64,000 nt of DNA from positions 868,001 through 932,000 of the forward strand of contig JAGKQI010000087.1 of NCBI GenBank assembly GCA_018806915.1, read 5' to 3'. The notes under the pieces were generated by a model, which saw only the letters and a program-made list of their open reading frames with translations, did not search any database and was not told the DNA's origin. The translations under genes and the position numbers were made by a program. This DNA is from Phytophthora colocasiae. Taxonomy: Eukaryota; Oomycota; Peronosporomycetes; Peronosporales; Peronosporaceae. Positions 1-11,621 of this stretch are shown piece by piece; position 1 is the first letter of the stretch, and each line of letters begins with the position of its first letter.

Positions 1-3000
1 GTCCGTCTAGCGACGGGCGTCCGTGTCACGGCAGCCAAGGTCCCCATGGACCTACGGCTGAAGTTCCTGGACTTCGACAGCGTGGAACGCTGCTTGGTCT
101 TGGACCTGGATTCGAGGTACGACCTCATCCTTGGTATGGCGTGGCTGGAGCGCCACGAGCCATGGATCGACTGGAGGTCGAAGACCTTAGGTGCTACGCA
201 CTTCTCCTAGTGGAGCTTTGGCGAGTCATGAACCCACCTCTGCTAGGAAGCAGAAGCGCTATTGGCGCGAGCATCGAGCCGAGTCGGCAATGATGCTGGA
301 AGTCGGTGTGTCCGAGTTAGTGGACAGCACCGAGTGCGAGGATCGCAGCCCTGTTGAGCGCATAGCGCTGGTTGGCAGTGAGTCAACGTGTGGGCAAAGC
401 TCACGTAACCCGAGTGACGCCGGTCATGGACTGTCACTGGATGCCGATGGCATCGGGCCTTACCAGGCCGTGAACTGTGGGGCGGCACGTACTCCGTCGA
501 GTGATACTGGTCGTGGACCAAGTCGATCGCTGAGTGTCTCTGACACTGGACCTGTTACGGTCATTGATTGTGCAGCGGCACGTACTCCGCTGAGCGGCAT
601 CGGTCGTCGACCGAGTGGATCGCTGAGTGTCCTGACACTGGGCCGAGAGAGGCCGAAACTTGTGCGACGGCACGTACTCCGTCGAGTAGACGATCTTCGG
701 CTAGGCGAAGACGTCGTAAGGCCCTTCGGGCGAGACGCTCTGCGTCTGAGTCATCCGTGACGTCAAGTGCCGACGCACCGGAGGGCTGTGGGCAGCTATA
801 CACTCTGGTTGATGGAGTGGGCGGTAGTGCCGAAGGCAGTGTCCTGCTGGACGACTTGCCAAGTGTTGACAAGCTCCTTGAGCTAGAAGAGATATCCTTC
901 GCCGACTTTGGCGATGCCTTGAAGGCTGGCGAATTCGCCGAGGTGGTCATCGTTCGACCTGAGGAGGAGTTAAACTCGTCGTCCCTCGTTGACGAGTCCG
1001 TCTTGGCCGAAGTCAAGAAGGCGTTGAACGCCAGGAGTGGATCGGAGATCCTCAAGAATCCCTCGGATCCCTTCCACTCCTTGCTGAAGGAATATGGAGA
1101 CGTTGTCTCGAAGGAACCACCGAGTGGCCTGCCTCCCGACCGAGGCATTCGTCATGAGATCGACTTAGTTCCCGGAACTAAATACTGCGTGACCCGGCAG
1201 TGGCCTCTTCCTAAAGAGCAATGCGACGTCATTGACGCCTTCTTCCGTGCGAAGCACGCGGCGGGTCTCGTGCGCGAGAGCAAGTCTCCGCATTCCGCGC
1301 CAACGTTCTGTGTCAGAAAGCCGAATGGCAAGTGGCGTATCGTTCACGCTTTTAACAAGCTCAACACTGCCACGATTCCGGCGCAGACGCCGATTCCTAG
1401 GAAGGATGTTCTTCAGAACAACATGGTGGGTTGCACCATGTACAGTGCACTCGACTTAGTCGATGGGTACTATCAGCTGCTCATGCGAGCCAGTGATATT
1501 CCGCTTACAGCGGTGAGCACCCTGAGCGGTATGCTCTGGGAGTGGCTCGTCATGCCCCAAGGGCTCTCGAACGCGCCCGCAACGTTCAATCGTCTAGTGA
1601 CGCAGCTGTTCAGGCCCCTACGGGCATTCGCACAAACGTACTTTGACGACGTGTTCGTCCACAGTCAGGCCGAACACGGCAAGACTGACGTTGAGGTGCA
1701 CGTGGAACACGTGAGAGCTGTGCTCGAGTGCATGCGCACGAACAAGCTGTACGCCAACGCAGACAAGTGCGTCTTTGGCGCGGAAGAAATCCCCTTCCTA
1801 GGGTGCTTCATTGGGAAGCATGGCCTTCGTGCTGATCCAGCAAAGGTCAAGGCCATTGTGGATTGGCCGGTTCCCTTGAACCAGAAGGACTTGCGTAAGT
1901 GGCTGGGTTTGGCCAACTACTTGCACAAGTACAGCGAGAACTACGCTGAGTTGGCTCGGCCACTGACGGATCTCCTTAAGAAGGATGCCGAGTGGGTATG
2001 GCGTGCCGAGCACGAGAATGCGTTCACTTGTATCAAGGATAGCCTGCTTCAGGCACCGATACTGGCGCTGCCAGACCCCGCTCGTCCGTTTATTGTCGTC
2101 TGTGACGCCTCGGACTTTGCCATCGGCAGTGCTTTGCTACAAGCGGACGCCGAAGGGCGCGAACGCGTCATTGCGTTTGAGTCGCGACAGCTCAAGGCTG
2201 CTGAGAAGAACTATCCAGTTCATGACAAGGAGCTACTTGCGATGAAGTACGCTCTCGTCAAATTCAGGGTTCACCTGCTCGGCTCCAAGCCGTTTGTGAT
2301 CTACACGGATCATGCGTCACTACGCACAGCGACGCAGTCGCCTCACCTCTCGCAGAGGATGGCCCGATGGCTCTCCTTCTTTGCGGAGTATAACTTCGAG
2401 GTGAAGTACAAGCCTGGCAGGCAGAACGTCCTCGCTGACGCGTTATCACGTCGCCCGGACTATGAGTTATCTCATGTCACCTTGGTGACGTCGTCCGTGA
2501 CGGACATGGTTCGAGCAGCGTACGCTCAGGACGACTCTTGTGTCGCGTTGCTCCAAGCTCTGGGGAGCGATGAGTTTAAAGACTCAAAGGTGACTCTGTC
2601 ACGACGCCTAAAGGCGAGACTCCAACGCTACAGCCTGGAAGGCGGTCTGCTGTACTACAGCACGGGTCAGGATGACCCACCACGAGTGGTAGTTCCTCAC
2701 GATGAGGATCTGAAGTACCGTATCCTCTATGAGGCTCACGACACACCCACAGGCGGCCACCTCGGTCGCGAGAAGACGTACGGCTCGGTGAGCTCCATGT
2801 ACTGGTGGCCGAAGATGTACAAGTGGGTAAGCACATATGTGCGCACGTGCGAGACGTGTCAGCGGGTTAAACCCTCGCCGCATGCGGCTGCGCCTTTGGC
2901 GAGCTTACCTGTACCCTCTGGGTGTTGGCAGTCCATAAGTATGGACTTTGTGTTTGGCCTGCCGAAGGACTCGGCAGGCAACACGGGCGTGGTGGTCTTT

Positions 3001-3845
3001 GTTGACCGTCTGAGCAAGATGGCTCATCTAGCGGCTGTGCCGGACACCGTCGATGGTGCTGGTACAGCGACGATCTTCATCGATCGGGTCTTCCGCCAGC
3101 ATGGGCTGCCTGAGACCATTGTCTCGGATCGAGATCCCCGTTTCACGGGTCACTTCTGGACGTCCGTCTTCAAGGTGCTGGGCACTCGACTGGACATGTC
3201 CACGGCGGACCATCTGCAGACCGACGGTCAGACCGAACGCGTGAACCGCGTTCTGGAGGACATCCTCCGCAGCGTATGCGCTGAAACGCCGAAGCGTTGG
3301 AGCGCTATGCTCCCTCTCGTTGAGTTCTCCATGAACAATGCGGTGCATGCCTCGACAGGCTTCACCCCGTTCTACGTGAACGGCCTTGCGCACCCGCGCG
3401 TTCCGCTCACTCCGCCACGCGGTAGCCTTGGGCTTGGTGGGGGAGAGGCTGTGCCGTCGCTCGACTCCGAGCTTGCTGATATCAGCCCTTCTGCTGTGCG
3501 TAAACAAGTCGATGACTTCCTCTCGGTGAGATTGAGCGTATTACGCCGTGTACGTGACGCGATGGCTGAAAGCCAAGACGTTCAGAAGGAACAAGCGGAT
3601 ACAAAAGGTAGAAGCAATGTATGGGAATTTAAGGTCGGTGACCAGGTTTTATTAAACGCTAAGAACCTACCTACACATGCAGTGTCAAATGTCTTAAGAC
3701 GAAATTGCGTCCGCGTTTCATCGGACCATTTACGGTCGTGGCCAAGAAGGGCCTGGCATACACGCTTGACTTGCCAAAGCGGATGCGAACACACCCGGTG
3801 TTCTACGTCGGCTTGCTTAAGCCATATCGGGACCCCGCGGGGTGA
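1..3845 (+). pseudogene. Ty3/gypsy pol polyprotein (protease, RT, RNase H, integrase), broken
   Basis: Polyprotein of an LTR retrotransposon, entering from the left edge. Bases 1-210 encode the end of a retropepsin-like domain (an LILGMAWLERH-type segment) and stop at 208-210. The frame then moves to frame 2 through about 700 and returns to frame 1, where 568-3690 holds reverse transcriptase with a YFDD catalytic box (near 1640-1650), RNase H (VVCDASDFAIG, TDHASLRT), and an integrase with an HHCC finger (GHLGREKTY, CETCQRVKP) and DDE core (SMDFVFGLP, VSDRDPRF, TDGQTERVNR). Near 3686 an indel moves the frame again (to frame 3), where the GPFTVVAKKG and HPVFYVGLLK segments of the integrase tail run to a stop at 3843-3845. 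At least three frame changes make it non-functional. Family assignment is secure from motif order; the breaks are read directly. Confidence 0.9.
440..700 (+). repeat. 93-bp coding tandem repeat in the protease-RT linker
   Basis: The 13-mer CGGCACGTACTCC recurs at 483, 576 and 668, spacing 93 and then 92 bp. The translated unit contains a (C)xxARTPSS core followed by a Gly/Arg/Ser-rich stretch. A 93-bp spacing keeps frame; the last unit is one base short, and that coincides with the change from frame 2 to frame 1 between the protease and RT portions. The repeat probably encodes a flexible, low-complexity linker. Confidence 0.7.
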
Positions 3846-4427
3846 GCGCGGAGGCGCTGGCACCGACGACACGTGCCCAGGCTGCGTCATCTGCAGCAGC
3901 AACGTCACCTGACCTCGCAACTCAGCGAGCTGAAGCTCCTGCTGGTGCAGGCGAGCAGTCAGGGACTGAGGACCTTCGAGCCAAGCCATCCGGCTTTCAA
4001 TCTCCTCCATGTCATGAGCGAGACGGGCATGCGAATGCCAAACACTCTCGACGTTCCCTTGAAGGGACTGAGTCTGACTCCGGAGAGTACCGATCGAGTG
4101 ATCGAGTTGGTACCAGGCGCGATGCGACAAATAGCGCTCGTCACACTCATCGAGTACGGCGTTCCGCAGCGAATCGGCCTCCTCCGCCGTTGCTCGATGA
4201 GCAGGGGACTCCCCACTACCACGTGGAGCGCCTGATGTCGCCACCGTAGTCAAAAACAGTATCTGGTGAAGTGGCGTGGATATCCTCATTCCCAAAACTC
4301 GTGGGAGTTTGAAGGGTCCCTGAGGCAGGACTGCCCTGACGTCGTGGACGCTTTTGATCGCGAAGATCGGGGGCGCCGGAAGGGCTCGAGGTCGACCACT
4401 CGGTCGACACCCGCTTCTCACCACTAG
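3842..4427 (+). pseudogene. gypsy integrase C-terminal spacer and chromodomain
   Basis: Downstream of the integrase tail, frame 2 reads an Ala/Ser/Arg-rich spacer ending in a DEQGTPHYHVERL segment, then stops at 4247-4249. In frame 3 from 4251 a chromodomain follows with QYLVKWRGYPHSQNSWE and a conserved DCPDVVDAFD tail, ending in TAG at 4425-4427. In chromovirus-type gypsy elements this domain directs integration by binding histone marks. The offset between spacer and chromodomain is another small indel near 4240-4250. The order RT-RNase H-integrase-chromodomain confirms the chromovirus-like class. Confidence 0.82.
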
Positions 4428-5819
4428 TGTGAGAAGCTGACGGACTAGCAGCCGAGCTCAGGCTCTGGTCCGTGGCTGGCACAGCCAGCGAGTCTCCCTC
4501 GGAGACTGAAGGAGCATCCTGCGAAGCAGGGATAGTGGCTTGAGAGGCGGGAGCCACTGCCGTCGTGTGACGAGGAAAGCGGCCGGGCCGCACGCGTATC
4601 TTCGCGTACTGGAAGAGTAGACCTCGGGCGAGGCGGACGTCCACCTCGGCGCAGCTCTCCATGAGCCGGTCAAACGACGCGAGCTTCCGTGAAGCCTCGG
4701 CCCAGGTGGCCACATGGACCATGTAGTCCCGGGTGGTCTCTCCGGTTTGGAGCAGGAGTGGATAAGTCCTCATCTGAGGCACAGACTCCCGTCGCCGTTG
4801 CTTATCTAAGCGTTGCCGATACTCGGCGAGTGTGCACACCTGCGGGGTCAGGAAACGCTCATGGAGCCCCTGTCGCTGCTGAGTCTCAGCCACCGTACGT
4901 GGAGGATTGCCTATGGCGTAACCATGCAGGTTTGGCTGCGCCATCAACTGCTTCACCTGCTCGGCAGGGTCGCGAGGCTCGAAGCCGTAGTCGCGCCGCG
5001 ACGAAGTCCCCACGATGTCCCGTTGGACCGGTCGACGTGACTCTGGAGCACCGCTCAGGGAAGCCTCCTGTGCCTCATCCAGAGGGTTGGTGATCGCGTC
5101 TTCGACTCCCTTGAGTGACTCTGGCTCATCGCGAGCAGGAAGCGGTGGTGCGTTGCGCAACGCGTTGAGCACGAGGCTCGAAGGTCCCTCCGGGAACGGA
5201 TTGGGCTGCCGCAGCTGCCGAGGAATTGAGTACCGACGCGGATCGCGTGGAGAGCGCAGCTCAGATCGGGTCGTCCGAGGGCTCGCAGGAGCAGGAGACG
5301 CATGGGCATCGCCCTGTTCGACTCCTCGTAGTCCACTTCGACCTCGCCTTCCTCTGTAGGAGAGCGACGTGGGTCGCGCGTCGGCGACGCTGTCGTGTAC
5401 TCGAAGGGTGAGCCACCGCTACCACTTGACGTCGGGCTGGCCTTGAACATCGCTCCGTAGCGAAGGCGAGACGCCGCGAAATACTCCGAATCGGAGACCG
5501 TGAGAGGAGCCGAGGGCTCAGACCGGAAAGCGCTGAGGCGCTGGGGCGTAGACGCCTGGTCACTGGACACCTCAGGAGCGGTTGGCTCGCTGGGGAGAAT
5601 TGGAGAATGTGCTCGTTGAGCCAGCGCACCCGCGCACTCTCGTTGAGAGATTTCTTTTATCGGAAAGTTGCCGGTGACAGGCCTTGACAAGGCAGTTATG
5701 TCTACAGTTGTAGATACTCCGTATCCACGGTTTGGTGGGGGAGGGTGTAACGGGGTTACACGGCGCTGCGCGCCTTGGCTACAATAGGTGTGGTATACAC
5801 CATCCAGGTCACAAGTCAC
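4216..5819 (-). pseudogene. antisense ORF between gypsy pol and 3' LTR
   Basis: Two overlapping minus-strand frames (5819-5055 and 5172-4216) read as one coding region with a frame change near 5270-5330. The protein is Ser/Pro-rich at first, then has a basic/aromatic segment (RDYMVHVATWAEASRKL, CAEVDVRLARGLLFQYAKI). A third minus-strand ORF, 4424-3582, contains a convincing heptad-type coiled coil (for example MEEIESRMAWLEG, LHQQELQLAELRGQV) and lies antisense to the sense spacer and chromodomain. Long antisense ORFs between pol and the 3' LTR are known in some plant LTR elements. I do not recognise a function; a displaced gag-like coiled-coil protein is possible. The nominal start lies inside the LTR, so the true start is unresolved. 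Confidence 0.5.
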
Positions 5820-6140
5820 AGATCCGTGTACAACACATAGTGTTTCTCACACGTCACATATGTAGCCAGTTGCTGGCTGTTAGCTCAGAGCCACACATTA
5901 CATTTGATTAGGATTTAGTATGTTAGATACTAAATCCGTTACATTCAGGATTAGGGCAATAAAATAAATAAAAATCAGTTTGCATTTTACATAATTAGTG
6001 TTAGTTCCTTTATTATAGGGACACTGATTGTGAGAGTCCCGTATTTAGTGGACTACTTGGTTCTTGTATAGAACCGAAGGCTAGTGCCTTGCAAGCAGGA
6101 CTCTACGAGTCAACCCAACTTCCTCTGTGCCGTGCACACC
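5746..6140 (+). repeat. 3' LTR of the gypsy element (right end approximate)
   Basis: A purine-rich tract at 5735-5745 (GGTGGGGGAGGG) is immediately followed by TGTAACGGGGTTACAC at 5746, the expected polypurine tract and TG start of a 3' LTR. An A/T-rich stretch with an AATAAA-like element (5961-5970) lies inside. The right end is set by a TGCACA near 6132-6140 but cannot be proven because the 5' LTR is outside the window. Confidence 0.5.
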
Positions 6141-8087
6141 TACGCAGCCCCGCTGCAGAAGGAGACCAAAGCAGCGGCAGATCAGGGCAGGCACGATCTG
6201 CTGTGGATCGACGACGACCTGATCGTGAGAAGGGGGCGATATCCAACGATCAGTGGGAAATTGCACAAGGTCAGTGACGTTACCCACTGTGTTAGGCCGA
6301 AGGAGATCTCGAGGAGTACCCAAGGAGGCGGTCACGCAGAGATCATCCCAAGAGGAGATTTCGGGTCCGGACAATGGTAGCAGCATCGGTCGCACGGGGG
6401 AAGCGATGTTCAAGTTCAGGAGGATCACGATCTTGACTATCGACGGCACGGGGATACGAGGTCAAGCGAGAAGGCTTGGAGGAAAGTTTGAGACTGAGTG
6501 TATTAGCATCTTACGCTGCCTACGAGTTGCCCCCGGTGATGTGAGTGGTTCTCCCGCTCTGGTTGTTACCAACCAATCGTTCCGTAGTTGCAGTTGTCAC
6601 ACGTCACAGATGCGCACGTCACAGATACGGATTCCAACACATAGGAATAACCATAAACAGAATCGAATTTGCTCTGGACCTCACAAGTGCCTTCATCCAA
6701 GACTGGGACCGGGAATTACATTGGCCCACCAGCATCAAGAAGGTAAGGAGAAGAGATCTAGCATAGAGGTTAATTCTGGATAATACATTGGCCAGTTTTA
6801 CCCTATCTAGTGATCTATCCTTTACGTGCGAACTACGGATCGGAAGGAATTGGCGGCTTGGCCTGACGATCTCGTCGACTCTCAACCCATCAAGACACCC
6901 GCTATAGGAAGCGGCAAGCATCGTAAAGGAAGGAATCAGATCCCGAACGTTGGACCCTTGGAAGACCTGGATCGAAGACCAGGCGACCGGATCAAGGCTC
7001 GAGAACTCGCCTACGACCCGGATCAACCCCTCCGAGGTAGAGTGAAGTATTCCCACGCTATCTCATCACCCCTGCGTCACCCAAGACATTCTTCTCGCCC
7101 CAAGACATCTTCAGAAGTCACCTAGAAGAGCGTAACCCGCCTACCGACGGGTACACAAGGTGAATACTACACGCAACAAGATCACGGATCATCGGGGGAC
7201 CCCCTCCGTTAGTCGGTGTCTGGGCGCAAGTGGCGATCGCGATCGGCCTCAACCAGATTTTGGCCAGATCCGCTCCACCACAGTTATGGATTGCACATAC
7301 AAGACTAATAATTTCGATCTACCACTACTGAACATCATTGCTATGACCAACATGAACACTGTGTTGCCGATTGCTCAATGTTTTTTACCCGGTGAAAAAG
7401 AAGAAGATTTCCTCTGGGCTAGAGGTAGCCAGCCTTATAGCGCACACAGCCGAAGCTAAGCGAATAACTCACACTACAATGTATTATACTCAAATAAGTA
7501 CAGTCGGCGATGTTGATGCACAGTTCACAGTTCTTCGGCCCTATTCAAAGCAATCCGATAATTCAAAAGTATCGTCAACAGCCCTAATTAGCCTTGCAAG
7601 CAACCGAGAAATGATCCTGTGAGTTGTTTACAAAACTGACTGTGATAAATATACTTCTTCGCGCTACAGTATTATACGTTTTAATGGAGTTCACGTACAA
7701 CAGCGGCATACTAAGCTTCCTCTGGTTTGCCCAATTCTCCGAATAAATATCGTATAAACCCTTTGATAATAACTGTCGGATTTAATTCATTTGCAATAAA
7801 ATAAAAATTTGTGTTGACTATTTTTATTTTGGTCAACTCATATGATTTTTTGGTACCTCGAGCTCCGTAACCTCGAGCTCCATAGATTTTCCCAGTTTAG
7901 CAGCTCCAACATACAGGGCTATATGCTGGCTAATCAGACCATGAGCGTCCAGATATGTTGGTTTAGACAACAAGTAAAATGCACTTTTTACAGGATCAAG
8001 GGCAGCTTTGCACGCGACCTTCTAGCACATGGAGGGAAAGTGAACGAAGCTGGTACTGCATTGGACGTTTTCACTACCAGATACGGT
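6141..8087. other. degenerate repeat sequence, no recognisable gene
   Basis: No frame here can be assigned to a family. Short open stretches at 6084-6380, 6253-6783 and 6826-7125 have retroelement-like composition, but none shows a catalytic motif. The GTCACAGAT...CAACACATAG motif seen in the LTR (5815-5842) recurs in diverged form at 6602-6640, which suggests an older LTR relic. 7130-8087 is A/T-rich and featureless by eye. Confidence 0.4.
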
Positions 8088-11000
8088 TTACTCACTACCA
8101 CTACCAGACTCTCTGTCACTTTCACTGCTTGCGTCTCCCCCGCCACCCGCATTTGGCCCCTCCACCACCTCACTCTCACCAGTGTCTCCTCCTAGGCTTT
8201 CCAGGTCATTCTGCTGGTCGTCACCCTCGCCAAGGTCAATACGACGGCGTCGGCGTTTGCGCTGCGGCCCAGGTCGTCGGTCCTGAAGCCGGTGGTCAGC
8301 GGTTAGTCGGTGAGGGATGGCCGCTCCATTCTGCCACTCGTTGTGCCAAATGTGGAAGCAGGTGCTGGAGCGGCCGCCCCGCGCGACGTTGCATAGGTGC
8401 TTCCTGCATACGCACACAGGTTAGCTTGCAGCTTGCAGAATTCTATTGCCAGCCACTTACCTCAGCTCGCCAGAAGAACAACCGGGACAATAATACTTTG
8501 AATACTTTCGCGGCTTCACTCGATATACCGCGCATACTTTGCAGGAACGCGCGATGCGCTTCTTACCCGGCTTGCCATCACGAGTAGCCTTCTTCGTGTT
8601 CTTCTTGTCTGGGCATTGGGCAAGATAGTGTGAGTTGTCGACCTCGTTTTCCGATGTTTGCGGCGAAGCCGCAGTTCTGTCTGCCGCGGTCGTCGCTGAT
8701 TCAATTTCCTCAAATTTTTCCTTGTTGATAGCTAACAGCTGCTCGTGCAGTGTTCTCAAGAACTTGTAGTGTTCTGGGGGGTCTTGGTTTGTAGTTTTCA
8801 GGTGATATCTGTGCACGATAAAGGAGTTTACAAGCGCCATGTCCACCAGCCCGAAAAAATATGGAGCGGTAATATTTGCGTGGCTTGTAAGCCAACTGGA
8901 CGCTGTATCGCTGCATCCGGAGCTGGTCGTGGATATCAACACCTCCCATCCAGCGCTGATAATCCCTGACCAGCCCCGGTGCAGGGAAGTTCTTCTTTTC
9001 TTTCCCAACTCGACGATCTGGATCAGAACACAAAAGCAAACATAATAGCCATCATAAACGTCAGTAAAAATAAGGCATCCAACTTATAACCAACTTACAC
9101 ACAGGGCCGAGTACTCGGCTTCCTCCCGTAGCCAGCATATGAACGGGGTTGTTATCCATCCACATAGCAGCAGTCATCTCAGGAAACATTTTGTTCTCTG
9201 CAATCTTCAGTGTTCCTCGCGGTGGGTCCACGCCGCCTTTACGAAGTTTCTTCTTCGTTATGACTCCGTCTGCATACCCGGATCGCTTTGTCTGGATCGT
9301 CCCCGTGAAGTACAGTCGTCGGTGAAGCAGCTCAAGTGCCAGGGTGACTGAGGTGTAGAACCGATCGGTCACCACGATGCGATACGGTGACGTCGGATAT
9401 GGGGGCAACAGCTTATTCATCGATCGCATTACGGCAGCAGCACCGGATGAGTTGTCCGCAGGAAGTGGAGCTGCGATGTTTGTCTTCGCACCAACGTACA
9501 TTTCGATCCTATGTTGGCAAGATGTTGGATTTGAGTTAGTACATTAGTTAGTATCCAACATATTTAACTTTGCCAAAAAAAAAGCTTACGAGCTTTGGCT
9601 CGCAAGCTCAACACGTACATCATGCAGTAAGCAGTGTGACCGCAGCATGCTGAAAAAAACTTGGTGCCCCACTTGTGGGGCTTGTTCGGGAGGTACTGCC
9701 GCATTGGGTTTCGTCGCGCGCGCGTAGGAATCATCGCCTCGTCAAAAGAGATAACGGGACCGATCTTGTATCCACGCTGAAAGGTTTTCTGCAGAGTGCT
9801 CACCACGCTGCGCACTTTCCAGCCACGATCAACTTGAGCTTGGGGCGCTTGATTGTCAGTAAAATGCAAGTTTTGCATAACGTGCTCAAAGCGGTTGCGA
9901 GGCAACCACTGTCCAAACGTGCCGAGGGGTATAGCTCCACTGCTGTGCCGGCTCCAGTGCGCAGCCATCCCCCGACGTTGTGGTGCCAGCATTCTGGAGA
10001 TCAAAAGCCCCACGACTCGCAATATTTCCCACACCTCCACCGGTCGCACAGCTCGCAGCCTCTTCTTGATATCTGGCAGTGTTTCACTATACTCAGGATC
10101 CGTTAGAAGTCGCGTTCGCCGGATTTCTCTTGCACGGGAGTCAATAGTCTGCATGTGATACCGGTTAGTCTCCTCCTCGATCTTTCGCCACAGCTTCGGA
10201 GGCATAAAGAAGAAGAACAGCGCAAGGGGGTCTTCCGCTATTTCCAGTACAGCATCAGTTGGTCCGTACGGACCTTCGTACAAGCCTGCATACGCTGGAT
10301 CAGGGCCAAACGTCGCTGAATCTAAGTAGCAATGTTAGTTTGTATAAAAACAACAAATCGCATCATACGCACCATAGTTCCACCCGTTCTGTCGCATCTC
10401 CTTCACAAGCTTCTTGTCGTTAGCTGCTACTGAGTACCGGCTACTTGGAAGCTCATCAGCCTCAACTACGTCCTCCTCATCCTCGTCTGATGAAAACGTC
10501 AACTCCCAATCGGCTTCTGCCTGCTCAAGTTCGTCAATGTCATCCTCTCCATCACTTGGGCTGTCATCACTCTCTGAATCCAGAGCGGTGTCTTCAGCAG
10601 TTCCACCCTTTTCCACATAACAGGGATCCTCAGCCGTAACTGACACACGATCAGCTGAGCGCACGCGCTGAACAGGTTCTCCAGACTGCTCTTCAACTTG
10701 TAAGTGCCGACGCTTTCGGGCTCGTGGAGGACGGCCTAATGTTGGCCTTGATGTTGGATCACTGGGGAGCACTTGATGCGATGTTGGAGGCGATGTTGGC
10801 TGTGGCTCCACAACAGCCTCGACTTCTGTTCTGCTCCGTCGAGTCCACCCCGCCGGTTTCACTTGGCCCAGGGTCTTCGCGATTCTCAGCTCGAGCCACC
10901 ACATCGTTCATAGCCTGTCGGCACATCTCAACGACGTCAGCAGCGCTCATTTCAGTCTCCATGGATGAACCTACCTCCGAGATCGGTGACCGTGAAAGCC

Positions 11001-11340
11001 CAACGGATAGCAAACTCTTCACAGCAGGTTTTGGAGTGAGACGCCGCGTGGACTCGTTTCCCTTAGGCTCGGCTGAAGCTCGTCTGGGGCCATGCCTTGT
11101 GCTAGCTTCTGGCGATGTCGGAGTCTCCTTCGCCTCCGCTGCAGCCTCTTTTGCCTCCGAGGCAGCCTTCTGTAAAGCTGCGCGAACCTTGATTGACGGT
11201 GGGCGCTGCTCAGCGAGGCGGTTGCGACGGAGCCGCCGCTCTCGCCGTTGCATTTCTAACTGGAGCTTCTTCTCCGCCGCAGTCATCTGCCGCTTCGGCA
11301 TCTTGCCCGACGGCGCCACCATTCTTCTGTTCCCCGCCAA
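8088..11340 (-). pseudogene. PiggyBac transposase 1, five exons, frameshifted
   Basis: A DDE transposase that cuts and reinserts at TTAA. Order: basic/coiled N-terminus (from 11340), acidic Asp/Glu region, DDE domain with SFDEAMIPTR (first Asp), VVTDRFYTS (second), MWMDNNPVHM (third) and MGGVDIHDQL, then a C-terminal Cys-rich finger (CKVCAV, YYCPGC, KHLCNVARGG, CFHIWHNEW). Four introns are readable: 10322-10372, 9509-9618, 9018-9098 and 8405-8461 (51-110 bp). Each rejoins a conserved frame; the last restores the zinc finger. Two lesions are seen: a frame change in the overlap 10759-10904, and an extra base in the A6 run at 8854-8859 that breaks the YYRSIFFGLVD-type segment. All catalytic Asp residues remain. 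Confidence 0.88.
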
Positions 11341-11531
11341 ATCTCAAAATGACACGGATGGGGGACGGACGCAAAACCACCCATTATGCACTTCCCGTCT
11401 CTGCTCCCCGTCCCCTACGCATCCCTCCAAACCTTCCCGTTGGCCCCTAGACCTGTGCATCACTGGTCTATTTCACACAGCACCTAAGTATTGGCCGAAA
11501 GTCAATACTAAAATCAAGCTTAATCCGTAAT

Positions 11532-11618
11532 ATGTTGGTAGGGCCAACATGACATAGATGCCCAAAACGCATTATACACCCGTTATGTTGGTAGGGCCAA
11601 CATGGTGGGCTTGAAGGG
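11532..11618. repeat. PiggyBac 1 terminal and subterminal repeats
   Basis: Holds the right terminus (minus-strand CCCTTCAAGC at 11609-11618) and two 19-bp palindromes built from ATGTTGG and CCAACAT, spaced 53 bp apart. Short palindromes next to a TIR are typical transposase-binding sites in PiggyBac-like elements. Confidence 0.6.
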
Positions 11619-11621
11619 TTA

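Larger units (their letters stand above)
8088..11618 (-). mobile_element. PiggyBac-type DNA transposon 1, right end defined
   Basis: A minus-strand PiggyBac transposase gene is bounded on the right by TTAA at 11619-11622. On the minus strand the element begins CCCTTCAAGCCCACC directly after TTAA, the PiggyBac pattern of a CCC-starting terminus and TTAA target. Two copies of a 19-bp palindrome ATGTTGGTAGGGCCAACAT at 11532-11550 and 11585-11603 are subterminal repeats. Beyond TTAA the sequence is in-frame PDR transporter coding sequence, so the element interrupts that gene. No matching left terminus was found between 6 and 8.1 kb, so the left end is degraded or lost. Confidence 0.8.

Noticed and set aside
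568..760. Independent small proteins in the 191-760 and 568 onward overlap.
   Set aside because: Both are frames of one retroelement linker separated by an indel in a 93-bp repeat.
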